Assembly (NCBI GenBank): GCA_001940985.1
Contig: MSHB01000004.1
Coordinates: 25,523 to 89,522, forward strand
Reading direction: 5' to 3'
DNA from: Mollicutes bacterium Phil14
GTDB taxonomy: Bacteria > Bacillota_I > Bacilli_A > ML615J-28 > CAG-698
Length of the DNA: 64,000 nt
The notes beneath the pieces are model-generated. The model ran no database searches. It had not been told where the DNA came from and was given only the letters and a program-made list of their open reading frames with translations. Positions 16,402 through 24,902 of the stretch are shown piece after piece. The translations under genes were made by a program, and so were the position numbers. Positions within the stretch are counted from its first letter, which is position 1. Every line of letters starts with the position of its first letter.

Positions 16402-17070
16402 ATGATTAGTTTAAATAAATATATCGATCATACATTATTAAAGGCTTTTGCTACAACTTCAGATATTGAAAAAATTTGTGAAGAAGCTAAAAAATATAAT
16501 TTTAAAAGTGTTTGTGTAAATCCTTACTATGTTAAAAAAGCTAAGGAATTACTAAAAGATAGTGATGTTTTAGTTTGCACAGTTATTGGTTTTCCTTTAG
16601 GTGCAAATACTATAGAAACAAAAGCTTTTGAAACTAGTGATGCTATCAAAAATGGTGCCGATGAAATAGATATGGTTATAAATGTTGGCAAGGCAAAAGA
16701 ACATGATTATGACTATATTAAAAAAGAAATTGAAGAAGTAGTAAAAGCTAGTTCTGGTAAACTTGTAAAAGTTATCATTGAAACTTGCTATTTGACTGAT
16801 GAAGAAAAAGTAGAAGTTTGTAAAGCTGCTACTTTAGCTAAAGCTAAATTTGTAAAAACTTCAACTGGTTTTGGTACTGGTGGCGCAAATGCTCATGATG
16901 TAAGTTTAATGCGTAATGCCATAGACGCTAGTATGAAGGTAAAAGCTAGTGGTGGTGTTAGAACATTAGAAGATGCTTTGAAAATGGTTGATGCTGGTGC
17001 TGAAAGAATTGGAGCTTCTTCAGGTGTTCAAATTATGGAAGATTTAATTAATAAAGGAGAAAATAAATAA
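16402..17070 (+). CDS. deoC: Deoxyribose-phosphate aldolase
   Basis: Class I aldolase splitting 2-deoxyribose-5-phosphate into glyceraldehyde-3-phosphate and acetaldehyde, 222 residues. Seen: [11 protein letters not shown] at the start, [31 protein letters not shown], and the Schiff-base lysine Lys152 in [10 protein letters not shown], then KASGGVRT and [13 protein letters not shown] 16402 is preferred over GTG 16393 because AGGTGA lies six bases before it. deoD starts on the last base of its stop (TAATG), so nucleoside breakdown enzymes are translationally coupled. Confidence 0.95.
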   Translation: MISLNKYIDHTLLKAFATTSDIEKICEEAKKYNFKSVCVNPYYVKKAKELLKDSDVLVCTVIGFPLGANTIETKAFETSDAIKNGADEIDMVINVGKAKEHDYDYIKKEIEEVVKASSGKLVKVIIETCYLTDEEKVEVCKAATLAKAKFVKTSTGFGTGGANAHDVSLMRNAIDASMKVKASGGVRTLEDALKMVDAGAERIGASSGVQIMEDLINKGENK

Positions 17071-17780
17071 TGGCTACTCCACATATAGAAGTTAATGATA
17101 AAAATTTGTTTGCTAAGACAGTATTGATGCCTGGTGATCCACTTAGAGCAGAATATATAGCTAAAACATATCTTACTGATGTTGTTAAAATTAATAATGT
17201 TAGAAATATGTTTGCTTTCACTGGTTATTATAAAGGCAAAAAGATTACTGTTATGGGATCAGGCATGGGAATGCCTAGTATTGGTATTTACTCATATGAA
17301 TTATTCAATGTATACGGCGTTGAAAATATTATTAGAATTGGTTCTTGTGGCTCATATTCTAAAGATGTTAATGTTTATGATGTTATTATTGTTAAAGATG
17401 CATACAGTGAATCAAGTTATGCCAAAGTTGCTTATGGATATGAAGAAAATGTTCAAAAGGGTAGTGATGAACTATTTGCAAAATTAAATGAAAGTGCAAA
17501 AAAACTAGGCTATCCAGTTATCAATGAAAGAATTCATTCTTCTGATGTCTTTTATAGAGCTCATGGTAATGTCTTTACTGATGTTCGTGATGCATATGGT
17601 TGTGTTGCTGTAGAAATGGAATCATTTGCATTATTTGCCAATGCTAGATATCTAAACAAAAAAGCTGCTTGCGTATTAACTGTTTCTGATTCTTTAGTAA
17701 CTAATGAAGTGACTACTTCTGAAGAACGTCAAAATTCTTTTAATCGTATGATGGAAATAGCATTAGAAGCTGCAGAGTAG
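17070..17780 (+). CDS. deoD: Purine nucleoside phosphorylase, DeoD type
   Basis: Hexameric-type phosphorylase, 236 residues, which splits purine (deoxy)nucleosides with phosphate. The start [57 protein letters not shown] and the catalytic Asp in VSDSLVT are all DeoD hallmarks. AAAGGAG sits before ATG inside deoC. The deoxyribose-1-phosphate product, after a mutase, feeds DeoC. Transcription stops just downstream at a TTCG-loop terminator. Confidence 0.96.
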   Translation: MATPHIEVNDKNLFAKTVLMPGDPLRAEYIAKTYLTDVVKINNVRNMFAFTGYYKGKKITVMGSGMGMPSIGIYSYELFNVYGVENIIRIGSCGSYSKDVNVYDVIIVKDAYSESSYAKVAYGYEENVQKGSDELFAKLNESAKKLGYPVINERIHSSDVFYRAHGNVFTDVRDAYGCVAVEMESFALFANARYLNKKAACVLTVSDSLVTNEVTTSEERQNSFNRMMEIALEAAE

Positions 17781-17787
17781 ATTATAT

Positions 17788-17815
17788 GTAAACACTTCGG
17801 TGTTTACTTTTTTTT
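17788..17815 (+). terminator. Terminator after deoD
   Basis: GTAAACAC, TTCG tetraloop, GTGTTTAC and eight T. Confidence 0.95.
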
Positions 17816-17875
17816 CTTAATCTTGCATTTGAATAAAATATGCTAATATGCTAATAATAAAGTTGGAGGAATATT

Positions 17876-19135
17876 ATGGAAGTAAATAATTTTTATATTA
17901 ATGATATACCAGTGTACTTTTCAAAAACAGAAAAATTTAAAACAATAAATTTGCAAATAATTTTTCTTAATGAATTTAATGAGTTCTTAGCTACAAGATT
18001 ATCACTTTTGAGTAGATTATTAAATAATTCTACAAAAAAATATAATACTAAAAAGAAAATAGTTAATAAACTATTTGATTTGTATGATGCTAATGTTAGT
18101 GTTTTTTCTTATCCATCATATAAAACTAGTTTAACTGTGTTTTCGCTAGAAATTGTTAATGAAAAAAATATTAATGATAAGACTCTTATTAATGAAGCAT
18201 TTTTGTTTTTGAAAGAAGTCATTTTTAATCCTAACATAAGTTGGGGAAGTTTTAATGAAAAAGAGTTTTTTGAAGAAAAAAGACGTTTAAAAGAATCAAT
18301 TGAAAAAATTTATGATAATAAAAATAGATATTCAATAAAAAAATTAATTCAGAATATGTGCCAAGGTGAAATTAGTAGTGTAAGTTCATTAGGGAACTTG
18401 GAAGAATTGGAAAAGATTACTCCTAAAACAATAGCTGAAACATACGAATTTTTAATAAATACAAGTAATGTTAGCATTTACTGTGTTGGCGATATTACTG
18501 AAGAAAGATTGAAAGAAGAATTGAAAAATTTTGATTTCAAACAAAACAGTAAAGAAAATTTTCAAATTGTTAGTAATGAAATTAAAAAAATTAATTCAGT
18601 AAAAGAAGTGAAAGAAACACAAAATGTTAATCAATCAATTTTATGTATGGGTTATAGAACAAGTTTTAATAGTAATGATGATGATTATTTTGCTGGATTA
18701 GTTTTCAGTGAAATGTTTGGTGGATTGTATACATCGGATTTATTTAGAGTGGTGCGAGAAGAAAATAGTTTAGCATATAGTATTGTTTCACAAATGATTC
18801 CTGATGTTAAAATAATGATTGTAAATGCAGGAATTGATGGAAAAAATTATGATTTTGTTTTAAAGTTAGTTTCTGATGAATTGAAAAAATATAAAGAAGG
18901 TACTATATCAAATGATTTGCTAGAAGTAGCAAAAGCTACACTTATAAATGATTTAAAAGAAACTGAAGATGATCCTAAGAGTTATGCTTCTTATATGTTT
19001 AAAAACTATCTCACAGGCTTGAATTTAACAATTTCTGATAATATAGATAAAGTTGATAGTATTACAATTGAAGATGTTAAAAAAATTGCTCAAGGTATTG
19101 AGCTAGATACGGTGTTCTTGTTAACGAATAATTGA
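17876..19135 (+). CDS. M16 peptidase-like protein YfmF (non-catalytic partner)
   Basis: 419-residue M16-family fold. It lacks the HxxEH zinc motif but keeps the C-terminal substrate-gate pattern RVVREENSLAYSIVS. This matches YfmF/YmfF, the inactive half of an M16 heterodimer whose active half is encoded next. In Bacillus the pair is linked to 5-aminopentanol modification of EF-P. TTGGAGGAATATT is a good ribosome site. Spacing to the active partner is 13 bases, so they are co-expressed. Confidence 0.87.
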   Translation: MEVNNFYINDIPVYFSKTEKFKTINLQIIFLNEFNEFLATRLSLLSRLLNNSTKKYNTKKKIVNKLFDLYDANVSVFSYPSYKTSLTVFSLEIVNEKNINDKTLINEAFLFLKEVIFNPNISWGSFNEKEFFEEKRRLKESIEKIYDNKNRYSIKKLIQNMCQGEISSVSSLGNLEELEKITPKTIAETYEFLINTSNVSIYCVGDITEERLKEELKNFDFKQNSKENFQIVSNEIKKINSVKEVKETQNVNQSILCMGYRTSFNSNDDDYFAGLVFSEMFGGLYTSDLFRVVREENSLAYSIVSQMIPDVKIMIVNAGIDGKNYDFVLKLVSDELKKYKEGTISNDLLEVAKATLINDLKETEDDPKSYASYMFKNYLTGLNLTISDNIDKVDSITIEDVKKIAQGIELDTVFLLTNN

Positions 19136-19148
19136 GGTAATTAAGATT

Positions 19149-20447
19149 ATGGAAAAAATAAATTATGATAATATTAATGAAGTCATTTATAAAGAAAAAT
19201 TAGCCAATGGTTTGACTATTAAACTAATTCCTAAGCCAGGATATAATAAGGTCTTTGCTTGTTTTGGTACTAATTATGGTTCTCTTACAAACAAGTTCGT
19301 CCCATATGGTGAAAGTGATTATCAAGAAGTACCATTAGGAATTGCACATTTTTTAGAACACAAATTATTTGCTATGGAAGATGGTACAGATGCAGCTAAC
19401 TTGTTTACAGAAATGGGGTTAGAATCCAATGCCTATACTGATTATATGGAAACAGTTTATTTATTTAGTGGAACTGATAATATTGAAAAGGGATTAGGTT
19501 TATTATTAGATTTTGTTCAAAAACCATGCTTTACCGATGAGAATGTTGAAAGTGAACGCGGAATAATAGAACAAGAATTATTAATGTATTTAGATATGCC
19601 TAGAGATCGTTTGCACAATGGGTTAATGGAAAATATGTTTGAAGTATATCCATTAAGATATGATGTTGGTGGAACGGTAGAAGAAATTAAAAAAATTACT
19701 AAAGAAACATTATATAAATGCTATAATACTTTTTATCATCCTTCAAATATGAGTTTAATAGTTGTTGGTGATATTGATTGTGATCAAATTATGAATTTGA
19801 TTAAAAACAATCAAGAGAAGAAGGAATTTCCAAAAGCATTAGATATAAAAAGGAATTTTTTAGTTGAAGATGAGAAAGTCGTAAAAAAATTCTCATCTAT
19901 TAAGATGGATGTGAGTATACCAAAAATTGCCATTGGTTTTAAATTGCCTTTTGAAAAATTTGCACATAATGAACCAATGATGGTTGAACTATATTTGAAA
20001 ATAATTTTAGAAAGCAAATTAGGTCCTTCTAGTGAATTTTATCAAATGTTATTGGATGAAGAATTAATTAGTGGTTCACTTGGTTATTCGGTTTTTTTGG
20101 ATGATAAATGTGGATATATAAAAGTAAGTTTTGATAGCAAAAAGCCAGATGAATGCAGCCGAAAAGTAAAGGAATTTTTATTAGAATTGAGAAAAATTAA
20201 ACTTAGCAAAATCGAATTTGAAAGATTTAAAAAGGCTATACTAGGAAGTTTCTTGAAAGGCTTGAATAATCTAGAATTTATTGCTTCAAGTTATATTGAA
20301 TATGATTTTAAAAATAGTGATATATTTTCTTCAATCTCTTTGTTAGAAAGTAGTACTTTGAAAGACATAAAAAAAATGGGCAAATACTTTAAAGCAGATG
20401 CCCTGACTGAGTTTGTGGTCTATCCTAAAGACTGGAAATCAAATTAA
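19149..20447 (+). CDS. M16 zinc peptidase YfmH
   Basis: 432 residues with an intact M16 active site: HFLEHKLF supplies HxxEH (two His ligands and catalytic Glu) and ERGIIEQELLMY supplies the distal Glu ligand. NAYTDYMETVYLF is the usual strand after it. The C-terminal half is the inactive M16 domain. Partner of the preceding YfmF-like protein, by analogy involved in EF-P modification. Its last 23 bases overlap the convergent gerC-type gene on the other strand, leaving no space for a terminator between them. Confidence 0.9.
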   Translation: MEKINYDNINEVIYKEKLANGLTIKLIPKPGYNKVFACFGTNYGSLTNKFVPYGESDYQEVPLGIAHFLEHKLFAMEDGTDAANLFTEMGLESNAYTDYMETVYLFSGTDNIEKGLGLLLDFVQKPCFTDENVESERGIIEQELLMYLDMPRDRLHNGLMENMFEVYPLRYDVGGTVEEIKKITKETLYKCYNTFYHPSNMSLIVVGDIDCDQIMNLIKNNQEKKEFPKALDIKRNFLVEDEKVVKKFSSIKMDVSIPKIAIGFKLPFEKFAHNEPMMVELYLKIILESKLGPSSEFYQMLLDEELISGSLGYSVFLDDKCGYIKVSFDSKKPDECSRKVKEFLLELRKIKLSKIEFERFKKAILGSFLKGLNNLEFIASSYIEYDFKNSDIFSSISLLESSTLKDIKKMGKYFKADALTEFVVYPKDWKSN

Positions 20448-21522
20448 TATCAAAATTATATGTATATTGAGCATCCTTGTAAAATTGGGTGCTTTTTAAT
20501 TTGTTTTTTCGATACATAATATTGTTCACTGAAAATAAATCAATATTTTTTTCTTTCATCATATCAATCATTTTGGTTAGTGAATCTTTCATTTCTTTAA
20601 TAAATAAATTTTTAGCATCACTATCATCAATATAACAATATTTAGTTATATATGCTTCAACATATATTTTAATTTTAAAGTTGTTTTTGTTGGTATGAAT
20701 AATTTTTGTTTTATGTTTTGTTATAAAGTATGATACATTATTTATGCTTAAATCGGTATTACCATCAGTATTTATTAAATTTAAAATTGGAAAATCTTTT
20801 TCTTCAACAATTATAATAGAATTTTTTTTGTTAATGTAAACAGCACCTATTATACTGAGTGAATGTATTTTTTCTTTTTGTGTTTCCCAAACATCTTCAA
20901 AAGTTCTTACAAATGGAAATGATATGTTTATATAATTTTCTGTTATTCCTCTTGATAATTCAATAAAACTAGTAATTTTATGACTTTTGTTAGCATCATT
21001 TGAGGAAACAATAATAGAGTAATACGGACTAGCATCTTCAATATCGGCAATTCTAAAAATATCTTCTATTTTGCTATCTGTTACCAAAATACCAAAATCA
21101 GAATATAAATTAGGATTAGTTTTGATGAATTCATGAAATTGCAAAAGGTTATTATAACTTAAGTAATTCATAGTAAAAATAATTGCTTGAATGTGCGTCA
21201 ATTTGATTTTTTTATTCGAATTTGTTGATATTAATTCCATTGCTTCAAAAATGGTTTTTCCCTTCCCTTTGGCAATTGAAAAGGGACTAGTGTTATTTCC
21301 TCCACCCCCTAATGAGGCTGTTGTCAAACTGCTGGGATTAGTCATATGATAATATATTAAATATTCGTTTGTATCATTATCAAAATCAATAGCAATAGTG
21401 TTAACAAACAAGGTCTTAGAAACATTATCATAACTATTACAACCAGTTAATAAGCATAAAAATTGTAAAATTATTACTAAAAATAAAGTAGATAATATTT
21501 TTTTGTTAGATATTATATTCAT
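20425..21522 (-). CDS. Spore germination lipoprotein, Ger(x)C family
   Basis: Lipoprotein subunit of a GerA-type nutrient receptor, about 365 residues. Signal peptide ends in LLTGC with lipidated Cys28. After it come the family start SKTLFVNTIAIDFD, a Gly-rich loop (LGGGGNN), GKTIFEAMELIS and KIKLTHIQAIIF. Two starts are possible; the inner ATG at 21522 is chosen because GGTGA lies five bases before it, while the ATG at 21534 has AAGGA only two bases away. Last gene of the minus-strand gerB-gerA-gerC operon. Confidence 0.88.
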   Translation of the reverse strand: MNIISNKKILSTLFLVIILQFLCLLTGCNSYDNVSKTLFVNTIAIDFDNDTNEYLIYYHMTNPSSLTTASLGGGGNNTSPFSIAKGKGKTIFEAMELISTNSNKKIKLTHIQAIIFTMNYLSYNNLLQFHEFIKTNPNLYSDFGILVTDSKIEDIFRIADIEDASPYYSIIVSSNDANKSHKITSFIELSRGITENYINISFPFVRTFEDVWETQKEKIHSLSIIGAVYINKKNSIIIVEEKDFPILNLINTDGNTDLSINNVSYFITKHKTKIIHTNKNNFKIKIYVEAYITKYCYIDDSDAKNLFIKEMKDSLTKMIDMMKEKNIDLFSVNNIMYRKNKLKSTQFYKDAQYTYNFDINLISSL

Positions 21523-21523
21523 A

Positions 21524-22930
21524 TTATTCACCATAATCCTTATCAGTTGTATTTAAAATTTTAGGCCTTTTTTTCTTCTTTAGCGTTTCTTTTGGGAGAA
21601 ATGAAAGTAGAACATCATTTTTTATTAAAGGAGAAAATGGGGCTAAATATGGCGTATCAATTGATCGCAATTTATCTAAATAGAAAATAATTAATAATGT
21701 TGCTATAAGAAAACCATATAGACCAATTGCGATACTGAAAATTAAAACTATTAATCTTAATATAGAAAATGATGTGATTAAGTGCTGATTGTTAGTAACG
21801 CCAAATGTAGATAGATAACATATAGCAGTAATTACAAGATTAAATGCCCCAATAAAACCACTATTTACTGTGTTTTGACCAATTAAAAGTCCACCAACTA
21901 TTACAACAACATTTTGAATACTGCTAGATGGAGTTTTGGTATTAGCCATCTTTAAAATATCAAAAAGTATTAGAGTTAATATTATTTCTAAAGCAAGGGG
22001 AATAGTAGTTCCTCTAGCTGTAATTTTTATTTCTGATATGATTACTAATGATAAATTATTAGAGTGATAATTAATTATAGCAATATACATTCCTAAAAAG
22101 AAAATACTTAAAAAAACTAAAAGATAAGTTATGATGTTTGTGTAGATAGAATAGTATGGCGGTGAAGAACTAGCTTCTGGGTTAGATGTAAAGTAATCAA
22201 CAGTTACTGGCAGGATGATGGCAATAGGAATTTGATCTACTAATATGATTACTTTTCCTCTTAACAATGAATCTGCTATATATTCAGAACTACCACTTTC
22301 ACTAACTAGTGGAAAAATGGATTTTTTATTGAAAATATTTGTTATTGTGTTTAAACTAGTTACCGAACTAATATTAATTTTTGAAATGCTTTCAACGACT
22401 TTTTTTACATTTTTTTTGTTCGTTATATCATCAATAGATAGAACATTAATTTCTGTCTTTGTCCTTTTCCCAACAAATAATTGTTCGATTTTTAAATTGT
22501 TAACTTTAATTTTTCTTTCTATTAGGGCAATATTTGTTCTTATATTTTCTACTAATCCATCACGTGAACCAAAAACATTTGTTGGATCAAGAATACTTTC
22601 GCTTGGAGATCTTTCTGGTACTTTAGAAAGAGAAATCTTATAAAATATGTTTTCATCATTGATTACTAAAATAATGTTTCCGGTAAATATTGTATTTTTT
22701 AATGAATCATCAGAAGTGTCACTAATTATTTCGAATGTTGAAGGGAAAGTTTCCTGTAAATTTTTTATATTATTTGAATTAATTGAAGAAATGAAATATT
22801 TATTAAATTCGTTAATATCTGATAAATTTTTTTGAAAATATAGTGTGCATTTATATTTATCAATTTTAAATTCATTTTTAAAAACACTAACATTATTTAC
22901 AAAATTATTGAGCGTCTGTATTGCTTTCAC
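21524..22930 (-). CDS. Spore germination receptor subunit GerA
   Basis: 468 residues. An N-terminal soluble part (about 1-240) is followed by 5-6 membrane segments (about 265-430), as in GerAA/GerBA/GerKA. The signature FGSRDGLVENIRTNIALIER matches the family pattern PREGFTESLRTNIALxRR, and ITARGTTIPLALEI lies in the membrane part. It starts at GTG with GGAGGA five bases upstream. The start overlaps the gerB end by 26 bases and its stop overlaps gerC. Works in the spore inner membrane as a ligand-gated ion channel component in current models. Confidence 0.92.
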   Translation of the reverse strand: MKAIQTLNNFVNNVSVFKNEFKIDKYKCTLYFQKNLSDINEFNKYFISSINSNNIKNLQETFPSTFEIISDTSDDSLKNTIFTGNIILVINDENIFYKISLSKVPERSPSESILDPTNVFGSRDGLVENIRTNIALIERKIKVNNLKIEQLFVGKRTKTEINVLSIDDITNKKNVKKVVESISKINISSVTSLNTITNIFNKKSIFPLVSESGSSEYIADSLLRGKVIILVDQIPIAIILPVTVDYFTSNPEASSSPPYYSIYTNIITYLLVFLSIFFLGMYIAIINYHSNNLSLVIISEIKITARGTTIPLALEIILTLILFDILKMANTKTPSSSIQNVVVIVGGLLIGQNTVNSGFIGAFNLVITAICYLSTFGVTNNQHLITSFSILRLIVLIFSIAIGLYGFLIATLLIIFYLDKLRSIDTPYLAPFSPLIKNDVLLSFLPKETLKKKKRPKILNTTDKDYGE

Positions 22931-23951
22931 GATAATCCTCCATTGATTTTTTTGTAAAGTATAAATATAATATAAAAATTAATAGAAATGCGATTGTTGA
23001 TAAAAATACAAAGTTATTTTCTAGTTGTAATATAAAACAATTTGCAACAAGTGATAATGAAAGAAAAACAGCAATAAATATAAACAAATATTTATTATTT
23101 TTCTTTAGACCAGTAATTAATCTTAAAATATTAAAATGCATACTTAATTTATAAATTGTTGTAACAGTTATCATTACTAATAAAAAGACATCATAATTTT
23201 CTAAGATACTATCGCCTTTAAATAATTGCCATCTTAAAAAGCCAGCCATTTTGGTATTTAAATAATAATTAGCTCCAAGTAATGTGGTAGAATCAATTGT
23301 TATATAAAGAAAATATATTATTAATATAGTATTACCAATGAAAATATGTTTTCTTTTAAAACCATTATCAATGTTAGGAGAGTAAAAAACTAGTAGAAAA
23401 TTATCTAGCAAATATAGTGCCATTAGAAAAACTTTATAAAAGTTTTTAATGTCTATATCTATTGGTAATAATAAAGAAAAGTCATGTTCTTTTAGAAAAA
23501 AGAGTGGGAAAATATAATAAAATCCAAAGAAAAAGAAAAAGAGAATAGCAGAAGAAATTATAGAATTAAAACTTTGAAAAGAAATAATTATAGAAACAAT
23601 AGTTGTTAAAACAATAAAAACTTGAATTGGCGTTTTATAATAAAAATAATTTTTAATTATAAAAGAACTAAAAAGTGTCAGCATAACAGCTGATAAGACT
23701 ATGTATAAAATAACAATTGTTTTTACAAAAACATTATTTTTTATTTCTTTTAACGGAGAAAAACTTTTTTTAAATCCCTTAAAAGGGAGGCAAATAATTA
23801 TATTTATTATAAAAAGAAATAATATCATTATCCAAGCATTTTGTTTATAATTATCAATTAAATAATTAAAACCTACAAAATCGCAATAAAATATATTAGT
23901 TATTGCCATAAAAATTATTACACTGTATCCTTTTAAACTGTTTGCTTTCAA
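22905..23951 (-). CDS. Spore germination receptor permease subunit GerB
   Basis: About 348 residues of nearly continuous membrane helices (about ten), the APC-like GerB fold that binds the germinant. FMAITNIFY and the paired TM blocks fit the family, and its partners confirm it. The start is judged to be TTG at 23951, because AAGGTGAT lies just before it; the more upstream TTG at 23969 would place that ribosome site inside the gene. First gene of gerB-gerA-gerC; no forespore-type promoter could be identified with confidence in the AT-rich upstream stretch. Confidence 0.85.
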   Translation of the reverse strand: MKANSLKGYSVIIFMAITNIFYCDFVGFNYLIDNYKQNAWIMILFLFIINIIICLPFKGFKKSFSPLKEIKNNVFVKTIVILYIVLSAVMLTLFSSFIIKNYFYYKTPIQVFIVLTTIVSIIISFQSFNSIISSAILFFFFFGFYYIFPLFFLKEHDFSLLLPIDIDIKNFYKVFLMALYLLDNFLLVFYSPNIDNGFKRKHIFIGNTILIIYFLYITIDSTTLLGANYYLNTKMAGFLRWQLFKGDSILENYDVFLLVMITVTTIYKLSMHFNILRLITGLKKNNKYLFIFIAVFLSLSLVANCFILQLENNFVFLSTIAFLLIFILYLYFTKKSMEDYRESNTDAQ

Positions 23952-24153
23952 AATATCACCTTTTTTCAAATATATTGTTTACATAATTTAGAAAAAAATA
24001 CAGATATTGCAAAAATATGCTTTTTGAAAAAAAATTTTTTAAAGTAAAATTTATAAGTAAATAAGTATAAATATTTCTTGCTTTAAGAAAAAAAATATTT
24101 GATAAAAAAATTTTCGGATAAAGTGTGTTTTTTTAATATATGAAAAAAAGTAT

Positions 24154-24159
24154 TATAAT
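24154..24159 (+). promoter_or_regulatory. Probable -10 box of the ssb gene
   Basis: TATAAT at 24154-24159; the expected -35 position holds only TTTTAA. A transcript starting near 24166 would exclude the ATG at 24140 and favours an internal ssb start. Confidence 0.5.
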
Positions 24160-24193
24160 TAAGCTATCACTAGTGAAAGAAAGGAGCGATAGC

Positions 24194-24529
24194 ATTTTAA
24201 ATAATTTGATTTTGGTAGGTAGAGTAGTAGAAGATGCAAAATTAATAACTTTAGAAACCGGTGTCAAAGTTTCTAATTTTGTATTAGCTGTTCAAAGACC
24301 ATTTAAAAATGAAAAAGATGAATATGAAACAGATTTTATTCCTGTTCAATTATGGCATGCAGCTGCCGATATCGCCTATGATTATTGTACAAAAGGTTCA
24401 ATAATAGGTGTAAAGGGAAGATTAGTTTCGAGAAATGTGGAAATTGCTGATAAGAAAATCAGAACTATTGAAGTTGTTGGAGAAAGAATCTCATTTATTA
24501 GTACAAATAAAAAACAAGAAGCAGAATAA
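24194..24529 (+). CDS. ssb: Short single-stranded DNA-binding protein, apparent ATT start
   Basis: OB-fold ssDNA-binding protein of only 112 residues. The start LNNLILVGRVVEDAKL aligns with the normal SSB start (MLNxxxLVGRL), followed by VSNFVLAVQRPF, TDFIPVQLW and GSIIGVKGRL. The codon at the position of the initiator Met is ATT (24194), seven bases after AAGGAG. In-frame GTG 24173 has no ribosome site and ATG 24140 lies before the likely transcription start. The protein ends KKQEAE with no DDDIPF-type tip, so it may be a second, specialised SSB. Followed by a terminator. Confidence 0.82.
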   Translation: MLNNLILVGRVVEDAKLITLETGVKVSNFVLAVQRPFKNEKDEYETDFIPVQLWHAAADIAYDYCTKGSIIGVKGRLVSRNVEIADKKIRTIEVVGERISFISTNKKQEAE

Positions 24530-24560
24530 AAATACTGCATTTGAAATATTTTTTACACAT

Positions 24561-24582
24561 GGGTCAGTTTTGACCCTTTTTT
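24561..24582 (+). terminator. Terminator after ssb
   Basis: GGGTCA, GTTT loop, TGACCC and six T. Confidence 0.9.
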
Positions 24583-24586
24583 AAAT

Positions 24587-24613
24587 AAAAAAACAGTTGT
24601 AAAAATACAACTG
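24587..24613 (-). terminator. Second minus-strand terminator beyond tRNA-Gly
   Basis: CAGTTGTA and TACAACTG arms with four-base loop; the run of seven A at 24587-24593 is a T run on the minus strand. Confidence 0.7.
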
Positions 24614-24651
24614 CATTTATCTTTGATTTAAATTCACAAATTTATAAAGTA

Positions 24652-24675
24652 TAAAAAAAGTTTGCATTAGCAAAC
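24652..24675 (-). terminator. Terminator of tRNA-Gly
   Basis: GTTTGC, four-base loop, GCAAAC, with A run on the left that is a T run on the minus strand; 13 bases beyond the tRNA 3' end. Confidence 0.85.
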
Positions 24676-24688
24676 TCTATTAGCAATA

Positions 24689-24763
24689 TGGAGCAGGTAA
24701 CGGGGATCGAACCCGCATCTTAGCCATGGCAAGGCCACATAATAGCCATTATACGATACCTGC
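24689..24763 (-). tRNA. tRNA-Gly (GCC)
   Basis: On the minus strand, acceptor GCAGGTA pairs TACCTGC, the anticodon loop TTGCCAT gives GCC, the T-arm has GGTTCGATCC, and CCA is encoded (24689-24691). Own promoter and terminators. Confidence 0.97.
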
Positions 24764-24780
24764 ACTTCAAACGCAGATAT

Positions 24781-24809
24781 ATTATACCAAAAAAAATATA
24801 ATAATGCAA
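24781..24809 (-). promoter_or_regulatory. Promoter of tRNA-Gly
   Basis: Minus strand TTGCAT (24804-24809) and TATAAT (24781-24786), 17-base spacing. Confidence 0.85.
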
Positions 24810-24855
24810 GAAAAAAATAAAAAAAAATAAATTTTTATGTACTACTTCAAAAACA

Positions 24856-24884
24856 TTTGAAAAAATAAAGAAAAGTAGTATAAT
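24856..24884 (+). promoter_or_regulatory. Promoter of the cca operon
   Basis: TTTGAA (24856-24861) and TATAAT (24879-24884) with 17 bases between. The expected transcription start near 24891 lies after the ATG at 24888. Confidence 0.75.
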
Positions 24885-24902
24885 ATAATGGGTGAAATAT
24901 TT

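Noticed and set aside
24888..24902. ATG 24888 as the cca start
   Set aside because: It precedes the transcription start implied by the TATAAT at 24879; GTG 24903 has GGGTGA upstream.
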